Numbered from the stretch's first letter, positions 47,201 through 58,400 are shown. The stretch is 64,000 nt of DNA from Aplidium turbinatum (GCA_918807975.1 OU964934.1:6882001-6946000); one strand, 5' to 3'. Notes: generated by a model from the letters alone, not told the origin. Numbers and translations: made by a program.

Positions 47201-48318
47201 TGTACCGTATCTACTTTCACAACGTCAAATTTCAATCCCCTGTCAACATTAGCACCACCGTAAATGATTCTTCAGTAAACGGAACTTGGAATTTGAGAAC
47301 TGACACTGTTTCTGTTTCGAAATTAGAAAGCAGAGTCCAAGCTTTTGATGAGAATCTTCCTGAAAGCTTTGTGGACGTTGTTGGGTTTGTCACCACCCTA
47401 TCGTTGACCGTTTCCATTTATCTTTTAACAGCTTCTGGAATCGATCGTTTACAAGCCATAACTCGCCCTGTTGCATACCGACAGCATAACGCCAAGCAGT
47501 TTGCTTTGATATGCTCAGGAGTAACTTGGATGTTGGCGATACTTATTTCAGCTGTGCCTTTTTTCTCTGATGAACTTCGATACACCATCACCGGCTCAGG
47601 ATTTGTTACCTTGTTTGGAGACTCCTCGCTTATTTTGTATATTGCTGGGTTTTTTATACCCTTGCTGGTAACTTGGGCTATTTCCATAGCGATGTATGGT
47701 CAAGGCAAGAAAAGCTTTCAACGCAGAAGCACAATCTCTAATGCTAGACGACAACATATCAAGCAACAAAGAACATTAAACAAAGTCTTAACCTTGATGG
47801 TGACCGCATTTTCATTGAGTTTAGCTCCAACAGTTTTAGTTCTAATCATAGTTATTTTTATTCCTGGTACGAACCCTTCTAGACCATTATCATACGATGC
47901 CACTCTAAATTCCGTTGCCAATTCTCTGGAACTGACAGCAACGTTTATATTACTTTGCAACAGTTTGTGGAATTGCATGATATACAGCATCAGAAATAAA
48001 ACCTTCCGAAACAATGCAAAAGATACTTATCTCAGAGCTTGGAACGTCATCAATCCTTTCAACTGGTGCAAGGTGATGAGGAAATGGAGAACCATGTGCA
48101 CCGGAGAAGCTTACCCTCATCACCAAATGCTACGACGAAGACCAACCTCCTCTTTTAACACATCAATTCGTTTTATATCCACGACATCTCAAATGTCCAA
48201 AAAACATAAAGAACGTGCTGCCAGCATCACTCACACAGGCACTTGTCACTCAAAAACCTGTCAAAATAAATGTGAAGGTAGAAAGGCATCGGTGCAGTCA
48301 AAATGCAGTGCTGTATAA
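41209..48318 (+). CDS. Receptor gene B: signal peptide, ten-Cys ectodomain, 7TM (paralogue of gene A)
   Basis: Spliced gene, join(41209..41584, 41940..42049, 42379..42530, 47004..48318), 650 aa; an alternative first donor after 41593 gives 653. Acceptors CCCGTAG (41939), TTTCAG (42378), TTTCAG (47003); donors CAG|GTAAAT (42050) and AAG|GTATGA (42531). Phases 1, 0 and 2 join in frame. Residues 1-20 are a signal peptide. The ectodomain (about 30-214) repeats gene A's cysteine spacing exactly at C-x6-C-x18-C-x8-C and C-x4-C-x16-C-x4-C, with YDRFC, WCGY and WACLP, plus an extra CC pair. The 7TM part has D264 in TM2, DRL (360-362), P488 in TM6 and NCMIY (536-540). Cys at 3.25 and in loop 2 are absent. 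The first extracellular loop (about 284-334) is long, with three sequons. The tail is long and basic. The 40-residue repeats of gene A are missing. Role: cell-surface receptor, ligand unknown. Confidence 0.85.
42644..43476. mobile_element. hAT MITE in intron 3 of gene B
   Basis: CAGGGGCGTCCAACCCGTGG and GGTTGGACACCCCTG are terminal inverted repeats. The flanks ACATACAG (42636-42643) and ACGTACAG (43477-43484) agree at 7 of 8. Subterminal GTGGCCCGCG repeats occur at both ends. No transposase was recognised. Confidence 0.88.
43485..44374 (+). other. Middle of intron 3 of gene B, nothing recognised
   Basis: AT-rich intron sequence without ORF, repeat or RNA that I can support. Confidence 0.5.
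44375..44671 (-). mobile_element. SINE family 3 copy in intron 3 of gene B
   Basis: Read on the minus strand: a tRNA-like head (CAGTGGCCGAGTGGTTAGCG as A box, TGTTCGATTCCAGCC as B box), a roughly 200-bp body, and an A-rich tail seen as T-runs at 44375-44387. A 115-codon + strand frame over this region is an accident of the SINE. Confidence 0.85.
44672..47003 (+). other. 3' part of intron 3 of gene B, no separate gene recognised
   Basis: A 103-codon frame at 45233-45544 ends with a Cys cluster (CFCDNNCPCKQ) but lacks recognisable homology or splice signals. Several AAAACAATGCAAAAA-like words occur. The 3' end gives the gene B acceptor. Confidence 0.45.
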
Positions 48319-48737
48319 AAAGTAACTGGCGTAAATACGTGCAAAGAGTAGTCATCTAACGCTTATGCTGGAAGCGGTACTCTTCATAGAGACTGGGCAC
48401 AGTCAACTGATAATCAACCACTGGTTAGCTTTTCTTTCTGCTTTACGCAAAAAAGTTTTTCCAAAGTTTATATACGAAGTTTGGAATATTGAAAAACAGC
48501 CATGCTGGAGAATTAGTTTCACAATTTGAACATTATAAGTATTGTGCAAAGTTTGATACAGTAATCCACTGACTACTGTGCCAGATGTTTGCGATTGACA
48601 TATCAGAGGAAGTTTCTATATTAACTCATCAATAGACCACAACAAAGTAAAATTAAAGGAAAATGAAGAAACACCCTCTTTGCGGTGAAGAATTTCTACT
48701 TTGCAGTAGCCTAACTATTTATCATTTTATGACAATG
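48319..48737 (+). other. 3' flank of gene B
   Basis: Presumed 3' UTR and flank. ATTAAA at about 48653 is a possible polyadenylation signal, though weak. Confidence 0.35.
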
Positions 48738-49677
48738 TAGTAACTTTAGCGGGTTTAGCATACTTTATTTCACACAAAATATAACATAATTAAATTAAAT
48801 AAACTCAAACGTTTTCGACACGTACGTGTGTCCTCATCAGGAATTAAATCTGCAATACATAAAATGAAAAATCGTAAGATAAATTTGACTATGCACTGTA
48901 ACTGTAACGACACTCTGGACTGAAAGCACAAACTGAACAATAATAATAATGTTATGTTTTATTTATTGTCGCTCTACAACAGCTAAGGTCTTTTAGCGAC
49001 AGGGCTCATTTTTAATTTATATCAGGTTTACGATGTTATCACATTATTACCCGACTCATTCTCACTGCGCTATGCAGGATAGAACACAATCGGTACCGTT
49101 TTTAAAGTCTTCGGTTTGACCCGACCTGGAATCGATCTTAGATCTACCAGCACCAGAGCCGAAGGCGAAACCACTCGGCCACTGACCTGGTCACAAACTG
49201 AACAAATGATACGAGAATGATTGCGAGTAAATTATGCGGTGGGGAGCAGATCACGTGAGGTGTAGACTACAGGCATTGGACAAAACAATTAGAACACACA
49301 CAAAAGGAACGATGAGCCAAAGGCGAATAACTGCCGGTTGAGAGATGGATTGTTACGTTTGATTCTTAATTTGTTTACGTTTGATTTCTAATTGTTTTGT
49401 CCAATGCCTGTAGTCTACACCTCACGTGATCTGTTCCCCACCGCATAATTTACTCGCAATCATTCTCGTATCATTTGTTCAGTTTGTGCTTTCAGTCCAG
49501 AGTGTCGTTACAGTTACAGTGCATAGTCAAATTTATCTTACGATTTTTCATTTTATGTATTGCAGATTTAATTCCTGATGAGGACACACGTACGTGTCGA
49601 AAACGTTTGAGTTTATTTTATTTAATTATGTTATATTTTGTGTGAAATAAAGTATGCTAAACCCGCTAAAGTTACTA
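48738..49677. mobile_element. Long near-perfect palindrome (foldback element), arms about 292 bp
   Basis: Left arm 48738-49294 (after removing a 265-bp SINE-plus-duplication) is the inverse of right arm 49385-49677 with very few differences. Ends are TAGTAACTTTAGCGGG and its inverse. The central spacer is about 90 bp. Each arm has CTGATGAGGACACACGTACG followed by TGTCGAAAACGTTTG. No coding capacity. A transcript would fold into a long hairpin. Confidence 0.92.
48941..49191 (-). mobile_element. SINE family 3-like copy with 14-bp target duplication
   Basis: Minus strand: head GTCAGTGGCCGAGTGGTTTC, B-box-like ATCGATTCCAGG, tail of (ATT)n seen as TAATAATAAT at 48941. CACAAACTGAACAA is duplicated exactly at 48927-48940 and 49192-49205. 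The opposite palindrome arm shows the empty site, which proves the insertion. Confidence 0.93.
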
Positions 49678-49857
49678 TGTTTTATTTCTCTATGGTTCAA
49701 CAAAGCAAACTCTCTACCAAAGCTTTATGACAATATTTAGCCTAAACATTGAAGATGTTACCTTTATGATGTTGTCAACGTAGGTTAAGTGCTGGAGACG
49801 TTATGCTATGTCTTGCGCGTTATTATTGACTTTTATAGGGGTGGGGTGGTTTGCATG

Positions 49858-50155
49858 GTTTGGTTTTGAATCTTTATCCTGGGACTGACAAAACCTTTGA
49901 TAGGTTATTCTTGACAGATTCGCATACTTGTGGAGGCTTTGAACCACTGACGCAGACTGGTTACTGAGATTGGCTGAGTGACGTTTCCATAATTCCACAG
50001 TTTTTGAGGTGACGTTGCCTGTAAGCTATTCCATTCACTAGGTGCCCATAAATAGAGAGCAGTCCTGAAATACATTGCTTAAGCGCACACCTCGAGAGTC
50101 AAACTAGCGCCGCCTCTTGATTTTGAGTCGAGCACACTACTGAGCTAACAAAACG
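49858..50155 (-). mobile_element. SINE family 1, full-length minus copy
   Basis: On the minus strand the head (TTAGCTCAGTAGTGTGCTCG) and B box (GTTTGACTCTCGAGGTGTGC) lead to the middle (CAGGACTGCTCTCTATTTAT) and the tail ending AAAGATTCAAAACCAAACC. Diverged from the 57.8-kb copy but complete in outline. Confidence 0.8.
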
Positions 50156-51880
50156 GACTAGCAGCCTTGGGACCAACCTAAACAGCTTTATGGTATAAGA
50201 ATTCATATTGTTACGTCGCTTGCAGATCGCAACATTTTTCTTTGACGTTTTATGTTAAAGAATAGCTTCAAACATCTTGTTCAATCATGTCTGTTGAATT
50301 TGTCTTCTTCGTGTCAACAAACTTCTCCTAGTTGCAACAAGCCAACAACCGTAATTTTATGGACATACTTTGCCTTGGCTTCTTGCATGTAAATCTTGAG
50401 GCAATTCCCAGAACAAATTGTTTTGATTGAATTTAAATAGTGCTCAAGGAATTTCCATTTAATCAACACTGCTCAAGTATTAACTTTGTCGAAATCGTAA
50501 ATTACCAAAAACTTGCCAAGTCTGTATACAATATTAGTAAAAGTTAAGTCTGTACATCAATTAATTTTCAGCAAACATTTCTGTAACATGCCGCTCAATA
50601 TTTGTTGTCGTGTATCTGCACGATTTACAAAAAAATGTTTTCCTAGATTTAGTGTCTGCAAATTGATATCTAACGAAGAATTTGATGCATTTTTAGTATT
50701 TTTTGCGACTGATTCTGAGCCTTCCAGTAAAAATAAGTTACGGGTCGCAATTTTGTTAGTTTCAAAGCAAAAGGCAAAAAGGAAACTATTCTGTCGCACA
50801 TAATACAGTACATTTGTTACTTGCTGTAAGTAGCTTGTTATTTTTATATTTCATTAACTTGTTTCGTGTATTATTCTCGTGGTACAAGCATTCTACATTT
50901 TCACTTCAATAGCGAAAAATAAAAGCATGCCAAATAGACATCAGCATTCAATGTATCTTTTTTTCGGTTTAATCACACTATACAAGGCACCAAGAATGGG
51001 TAACAACCAATTGGTTAAAAAAGATACCCAATCGAATGGACTGGCAAAAAAAGGAGAAGACTATATGCTCTACATTGGATTCCCACAGGCTGGAATTGAT
51101 GATGGCGCGGATTCTCGATTTCCACAATGTAGACCTTACGCATCTTCTTCTTGTAGTCTTAAGGTGTCAATATCTTCGGTTTGCACAACTCTTCCCTTTC
51201 TTGAGAATATTTTTTCTTTTGTCCTTCCCAACCACTAACTGTTAAACCATACTGTTAACACATTCATATTCAAGAAAATCGCAAACATATGCCAGCTATT
51301 TTTTTAGAAAGCTGTTTTTCAAATGACATTTTGCATGGCGATTTGCAATAAGCTTCTTTCTAAGCTTAATTAAGCTTCCAATCGTTGATAAAATTAAACG
51401 TTTAAAAACGTTTTTTTCATTAGCACAGTTTGCAGGTAATTTTTAATAATATTGTTGTTTTTTAGAATCAGGGTTCTACATATAACTTTTCTAACAGAAG
51501 GTAGTCAGTGTAAGAATAACGTTTGCTTTTAAATTTACAATAAAAAAGCACGGTACGTATTTGGGTTAGAAAAAAAAAATGCAATCGAAGATAGGTGTAA
51601 CTTGGTGTGATCTAATAGCCTCCTACAATTCAGATGATGGTTAAAAATATTTTTAAAAATTAAGAGCGTTCAAACAGAAATTTTTATCAAAGAAGTCAAA
51701 ACTTAATTTGAACTGAAACCATGGTAAAGAAGCTTTGTGTATAAATGAAACAAAAGTTAGTTCTCCCTAATTAAATCTTCAAAACACATGACCCAAAGTC
51801 CTATTTTGAATTTTACGTTGTTTTCTGAAATTTCAATGCGTTTTTTTGCAGAAATACCTAAAATTTTGAATCTAAACTAA
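50156..51880. other. No gene recognised
   Basis: Frames at 50513-50803 and 50879-51238 have no recognisable motif, signal peptide or splice context. Confidence 0.45.
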
Positions 51881-51888
51881 ATTACGAT

Positions 51889-52300
51889 CATGGCCACCTG
51901 GAGATGCGGCCTGATTTGTCACATTTTGCAGATTTTGATTACAGCTACTGCTTATTTGACATTTTCTGAGACTTTTTGACTTTTTGCTGTCTCCTAATGG
52001 TATAAAAGCTTTTTGTTGCCTTGGGGAAGCAGTAGCAAATGAGAAAAAGTAAGTTGAAAAATGCTGAGTCAGACTGTTATTGAAAAATTAACAGTCTGAC
52101 TAAAATCTTCAAACTCAAATTTTCTTTGTTTTTCAACATCTGAGGATGTTAAAACCTATTGTATCATCTGGGGAAAACAGTAAAGAAAGTGTAAAAATAT
52201 AATTTTTAGAGAAATTTATTTAAACATTTGCCCAAAGTTAGCAAAATCTGGAAATTTCTGCAAAATGTGAGAAATCAGGCCGTATCTTCAGTTAGCCATG
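51889..52300 (-). mobile_element. Palindromic MITE (CATGGCCACC termini), copy 2
   Basis: This is the inverted partner of 2091-2507. Flanks ATTACGAT (51881-51888) and GTTACGAT (52301-52308) agree at 7 of 8, supporting an 8-bp target duplication. The outer 45 bp of each end (CATGGCCACCTGGAGATGCG inward) are inverted repeats. Confidence 0.85.
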
Positions 52301-52308
52301 GTTACGAT

Positions 52309-53224
52309 AAAGAAATTTCCGGTCAAATTGATTTTTTTAAGTATATTTTATTTAAAACTGTTCTAAAAATAATACAAAAGCAATCTTGGCTTAATGACCT
52401 GTTTTGTTTTAATATTTTATTTTTTTTATTTTTACGTTTACATTAAAAATAATTTACTATAAAATATTGTCAAAAGTATTAAAAATGTTACTTTTAAAAC
52501 AGACAAACTTACAAATGAGTCTCTCCAACTAAAGGAGCATTTAGCACGCACGCGAGGTTCGTTCTGCCCACCCCTATTTGGATTGTTGAATTACAAATTA
52601 TGCCATTTAGCTATTAATCTTTGCACGATTGTTGTAAAGTAATAATTTTCATTGCATCAAATGATTTACGTAAGGTCCTGCCAATTGACTTCCACTTCAA
52701 AACTTGCAGCTATCTTGTCACCATAAAAAGAGTGGGAATAGCCAAATAATATTCCGAGACTAATTAAACAACGTTAATAAATCAACTTCCGACAATTCTT
52801 TGCAATAACAGCTTATCAATGTTTTTCTGCATCTCAGTTATGTCTCATCATAACCTATTTGAAGTTATTACATCTGACGTAATTTTGCAAAAGATTTCAT
52901 CCACGATTCGCGATTCACGTTAGCTTGGTTATGTTTTGAAGACATCTGTCTCATTCGGTGTAGAACTGCCTTTTGTAAGCTATATACCATTATACGAAGC
53001 CACGTCAGCATATTACGTATAAACAAAAAAAATACGTGTAAAACGTGAAAAATAGTATAACCTTTAGAGGTGCATGGAGGACAAGCATATCTGTTTCTTC
53101 GCGTCTGTTTGGGCCAAAGCCGTTAACCGGATTTAATTCATTTTTTTCGGTCTTTGCAGAACATTTGTAACAGCGTATCCAGCAATGGTTTTCCATTGCT
53201 TTGCGTATGTAGCTTTCTGACGTT
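52309..53224. other. No gene recognised
   Basis: AT-rich intergenic DNA. Confidence 0.5.
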
Positions 53225-53420
53225 GAAAAAACGTTTGTCATCATCGTTATGTTCCTCCCTCGTATTGAGTGTTGGATACAATGCGCCATTGTTTTTGATC
53301 ATAAGCTGTTCGTACTGCACTTTTATAATTCAATTTTGTTCATTTGGAGAGGCGTGTTGTCCAATCATTCTTGGTCTGCCTTTGTTTCTTTTACCGTTTA
53401 TCTTTCCTTCTATTAATGAT
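53225..53420 (-). mobile_element. Possible LINE C-terminal scrap
   Basis: The minus strand reads RNKGRPR near 53395 and, in another frame, SAVRTAYDQKQWRIVSNTQY near 53310. It is followed by GATGATGA, which resembles the GRPR...AxDRxxWR end and tail of LINE proteins. Short and frame-shifted, so only tentative. Confidence 0.35.
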
Positions 53421-55308
53421 CTTTGTAACAAGTTTTGCCTTATTGTGTTTTCGAAATACTTCAATGTTATTTTTTAGACTATTTTTAAGAGAATTTTGCT
53501 TGAATTGAATTTGAATAATACTTCATCGTGAGTGATCTTTTGTTTCCATAAAATTTTTAACATTTACGTGTATGTCCAGAGCTCGAAGCTATCGATCCGT
53601 TTCTCCATTTTTCGTGACACTGTCTATTGTATAAAAGGGTTGACTAGATGTAGCATTAGAATATCCTTTGAGGTTTAATTTAAACTTTGATTGATTAAAA
53701 CATTTTTCATGTTTCCAAATGCAGTTCTTGCAATTTTTATCCGCCTTAGAATTTCATGATCACACCTCCCATTTTCAGTTATTAGAAAAATATTTTATTT
53801 TTTGTATTATATAAAAAACGAATACCAGGATATAAAAATGGGACTCGATGACTTCCTAAAGATTTTACCCAATTTTGGCAAAAAATAAACAAGGCAATAC
53901 AAAATACAATAGCCTATAACTATCACACCAGGCTGCAAAAAGCTTCTATTCTATACACTTTAATTTTAATCATCATCCACAAAAGCTTGATTAACTGTAA
54001 TTAGCAGCTTTCAATCAACAGCTACCATAACGCCAGCCAAACTTGCTAACAGCCATGACGACATATCATGCATTGGGGCTTTCTTAAAAATTAACAGAAA
54101 TCAAATTGCATCCTTTGCATGAGCACGTTTGTTCAAAAGTGTTAACTAATCACTAATTAACCGTTTTGTCGAGCCGTTAACCACAGAATGCAATATTTCC
54201 CAATTCACATTAAATGACAACGTTTTGGTTTTACGATGCAACTTTTTGTAGCCAGCAAAATAATTTCAACACTCAATTGAAATTGAGGGTGTCATGATTG
54301 TCGTGTTGAAGATTAAGAAGCTCGATCAAAAAACTCTGTGTCTTTCAAAGCAAGTGAATTGTGCTACATAGCACTTAACGATGCACGATCAACATAAAAT
54401 TTATAGAATTAATTATAAATCCCTGACTTTTTAAAGAAAAAAGTGCTGTGAGAGTTGCCGCTTGCTCTGCTACGAGTCTACAGCTGAAAAACGTAGTGCA
54501 ACAATGACATATTGATTTATTGAATCAGCATTTCCAACGCCTTCTAAGGATAGGCAAACTTATAAGGCGGCTAAGTGTTGAGAGGAAATGGGTGAAATCT
54601 GTGCGAGTTGTTGAAACATCTGGTGGATAGAAATGGAATCTTTGCAGTTGTCTTATTTCTAAATTTGTCGCCTTGGGCATATATAGTTCTTGCGATTACT
54701 TTAGCTCAGCAGCGTATAATTTTAAATTATGCAGATTAATTCTCGTTTACTGCTTATGCTTGTGCCAATCTGTGGTGATCTGTATTTTCTTACAAACAAT
54801 TGTAGGAATGGAAATCCCTAATAATAGATTTGCTATGTCTACAGACAAACTTTATTTTGTAGTTAAAGATCATTGGAGACTTTATATTGAATAAAATTGG
54901 ATGCAAAGGTTACGAAAGGTATTGTTTATTTAAGGTTACGAAAAGCTTCCAAGCATATTTTTACAACTCGTATCAGATTTTTAGTTTTTCTCCTTTATTA
55001 ATTTAGAATTTGAAAGTCTGTAGAACAACAAATAAATTTAGTAAGTTTCCGTAATTTCCATTTGCTCTTATGACAAGCGTAACTCACACAAACTATACAC
55101 AACAAAAGTATTTCCGTGTATTTTCAAAACTGACACGCACAATGTGTAGTTAAACTAAGCATTGTCAAACGGACCACTTTGCATTTCTAAATGCAGTTTT
55201 CTGCCAAAAGAGTATCATTTGGACACATAACGTTCTGCACCTCGAGTGTATAACGTCTCATTGATGACTCAATCGATAACCATTGCGACTATGTAGATGA
55301 AATAAATG
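53421..55308. other. No gene recognised
   Basis: AT-rich. Frame 54673-54894 is hydrophobic and Cys-rich but has no further support. Confidence 0.45.
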
Positions 55309-55390
55309 ACAAGATCAAGTAACAGTGATTTAAATCTCTGTTTGTCCGTTCGGGCAACGCACTTCAAGTGTAACTTCATTCAGGGACACT
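55309..55390 (+). mobile_element. SINE family 1 head fragment
   Basis: GACAAGATCAAGTAACAGTG, then GGGCAACGCACTTCAAGTGT and CTTCATTCAGGGACAC, match the start and middle of the family with many changes. The tail is missing. Confidence 0.5.
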
Positions 55391-56180
55391 AAAATTTCAA
55401 TTGCCAGCAGAAAGTACACCAACATTCAGAATAGGGGACTACGTCTAGGTGTAGGCTATCATTGAATGTTTTTATAGGCAGCCTATTAGAAGCTTCTAGG
55501 ATTACGCTTAAAAGAGGATTTTCGGTGCAATGATAAAGATTATTGCATTCAATCAAACACACGAGTTTTTCTGCGGGTAACAAATTCTGTCAGTAGATAT
55601 GAAGTACTCAAGTTGTTAACCTCCTTGCGGTGAGTTCTGGAAATTTAAGTTTTTAAAGCAAATGGCAACAACCAGAGACCACAACACTCAAACGCAAGAA
55701 GTAAATATGAAACACTTTCTCCATATTTATCAATTAAATCTTTTTTGTCATGATAATGTTTGTCTTTTTTTATGAGTAAGTTGTCTGTTGTTACTTTGTT
55801 GTTAAAAGTCTATCTTTAAGTCAAATACTAACAAATTCCATAGCAAAGCCGGAAAAAAACGCAAGTTCAATTGCCACACACATTCAGAACGGAAGACTAA
55901 GCTTGGGTATAGGCTAACATTGAAAGTGTTTTTAAGCAACCTATTGAAAGCTTCTAGGATTACGCTTTCAAGATGACTTTTCGTTTCTATGATAAATACT
56001 ATTGGATTCAATCAATCCACACAAAATAACAATTACTGTCAGAAGATATGAAACATCTTCTCCATATTTATACTCATTCCTCTCCATATTGATAATGTTT
56101 ATTTTTTTTTATGATCAAGTTGTCTGTTGTCACCTTGTTGACAGTCTATTTTTCTAACAAACTCCATGGCAGAACCAGAG
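55391..56180 (+). repeat. Diverged tandem duplication, about 450-bp unit
   Basis: Ordered blocks recur: CAATTGCCA at 55399 and 55869, ACATTCAGAA at 55422 and 55880, GAAGCTTCTAGGATTACGCT at about 55488 and 55949, and CTCCATATTTAT at about 55717 and 56059. The first copy has about 110 bp extra before the last block. No shared reading frame. Confidence 0.75.
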
Positions 56181-57344
56181 AAACCGTCCCACGTTAGCTC
56201 CAACTAGAGGAGGCCTCAGGTACAAAGGGCCTCAACTACAACCACATTCATCAGTGTTCAAGAATTATAGCAGCCACAAGCCTATAAAGTCTGCATTGTT
56301 TTGAACTTCTGATGAATGTTTTGCCTTATTGTTAGCTTTAGTTTGTTGGGCCTATCCGTTTTGGTTCCCGAGTTTTGGTAGAAATCTGAAGTTGATTAGC
56401 CAATTTATCGAGACTAAATCTCCACTTTCCTAGTCATTCGTTTTCGTTCTGATGTAGAAAACCAAGATCATGTGGAAATTATTTATTCTAGCAATGCATT
56501 GCAACAACAATAGTTACTGCAATAATCGTCCAACTTTTCTTCAGAACTGGTAGTGAGAGGCAAAAGAAACACCGACCGTTTATATGCTTTGCCAGCCAAC
56601 TCTGTCTTTGTATGAAAAGCTGAGCCCTGTAATCCTACTCATGAAGAAATTTCCTCTCGCGCACAAAGATCTTCAATGTGTCAATCAGATTCAACATCAA
56701 CAACAAAAACCGCAACAACCAAAACAGTTTATGTTGATGATATTGTGGGTTGCCACTAGGCTAGAATAGATGACACACTCCAACAATATGACATGGTTGA
56801 GCGAAGTCATGTACGGTATTCGGATTACATGGTCTCTTGAGTAATGTCTTTGAACGCCGTTTGTATTGCGCTTATTTGGGTCTATAAATAACATAAAAAC
56901 TAATGACCTTAATCAGTCGGTGAACATCAAGTCTTGTGTAACATTGTTACATTTGATGCATTAGTAGCCTACGGAAATAGGCTACTTATGTTTTTTCTTT
57001 TGTTGGAAGATGCGAATCGTCGTCAAACTCTATTTTTGCCTTCCTGATGAGGTCTGACTGGTATCGTAAATGGAACTACTGTCTTCATTACAATAAGATT
57101 ATGCATGCTGTTACTTAGCCTTGATAGCTGCCATGGCTCCAAGATATTAACAGTCATCGTTTGCTAACGTTATATCTTACTGGTTGGTTGTATGAACATT
57201 TCAATTACTTTTGCACCGCAGCTGCGTGTATGCTACTGTAACCTATGCCTTTTATTTTTGTATTTTTCTTGTTTTGTGTGATTTGAATATGGACATTTTT
57301 GTCTGATGCAAATGAATAATAATAAGAAATAAGTTCACTGCCAA
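56181..57344. other. No gene recognised
   Basis: No supported gene or repeat. Confidence 0.45.
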
Positions 57345-58400
57345 AAAATGTATGTAACGTTTCGGTCGTGTATCGCTTGATCATCATCATCGGCCATGCC
57401 TGAATAAGGCGTCGGCTACCGTGAGTTTTCACAACGATTGATTGTCCATAGTTCTTATTATGTTTTTAAAATTTTAGTTTGTCCATGTTGAAAGATTTTT
57501 AAAAATTTCCAAACGTGGACGCCCCCGGTGCCTCTGACCAGGAAGTCGCCCCATCATTTCGGAGTGTTCAATTTCGCGTTTGCGGTAGACGTGCCCGATA
57601 AATGTCATTTGCCTTTTTTGATAGTTGTAATGAGGACGCCAGGGGTGCACCCAGAGCGTCTTCACATTTCTTCGTTAGTGATCTTATCCATCCAGTTAAT
57701 TCCAATCATTCTTCGAATGAACCAAATTTCAGCACTGTGAATCTTCTGTTCTATCTGCGGGCATACAGTCCGCCTGGTTAGCTCAGTGGTTACGCGCTCG
57801 GCTCAAAATCAAGCGGCGCTCGTTCGACTCTCGGGGTGTGCGCTTGAGCAACGCATTTCAGGACTGCTCTCCATTCAGCGGCACCTAGTGGATGGAATAA
57901 TTCCCCGACAACAACAACAATCGGAAAACTTCACTCAGCCAATCTCGGTAACCGGCCCTGCGTCAAGAGCCTCAAGGTAGTTTCGCATACAACTATGCGA
58001 AACTACCAGGAATAACCTATCAAGGCTTTGTCAGTCCGAGGATAAAGATTCAAAACCAACCAACCAACAATAATATTCACAGCCATGTAACAGAACTGAC
58101 CAAATGTAGGCTACACATGTAAGATTCTTATTCTAGTGTTTAAAGAGATTGAGTTAGATTTCAGTATTTTGGCAATTTTGATGACAGCTTGTTTGGATTG
58201 TGCAATTCTTGATTTTACATCGCTCCAGCACTGACCATTCGAAGTGACTATAGAACCCAGATAGTTGAAACTATTTACTTGTGAGACCGTTGTATTCTGT
58301 ATTTTGATTGTGCGTACTGGAGTTATTTCCTTTGATGAGATAGTCATGCAGAAGGTTTTCGTTGCATTCAAATTTAGTCCAATCGCTTTGATACTGGTGG
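57345..58400 (-). mobile_element. LINE 3' half, interrupted by a SINE
   Basis: Minus strand: MNATKTFCMTISSKEITPVR, SFNYLGSIVTSNGQCWSDVK, SRIAQSKQAVIKIAKIL and NTRIRILHV (58371-58111), then VLLHGCEY at about 58085. After the SINE it continues IEQKIHSAEIWFIRRMIGIN (about 57755), QMTFIGHVYRKREIEH and GQRHRGRPRLE to about 57474. These are the thumb and C-terminal parts of a non-LTR reverse transcriptase. Below 57474 is 3' UTR with CCGAAACGTTACATAC. The YxDD palm is missing and several frames are used, so it is dead. Confidence 0.8.
57773..58074 (+). mobile_element. SINE family 1, full-length copy inside a LINE
   Basis: GCCTGGTTAGCTCAGTGGTT (A box) and TCGTTCGACTCTCGGGGTGT (B box) are followed by the family body and the tail AAGATTCAAAACCAACCAAC. 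This is the best-preserved copy in the window. It also has a short internal duplication around ACTATGCGAAACTACCAGG, near 57975-58010. Confidence 0.92.

Noticed and set aside
57773-57850. tRNA gene at the SINE head
   Set aside because: Continuous with a SINE body repeated elsewhere in the window, and acceptor pairing is poor.
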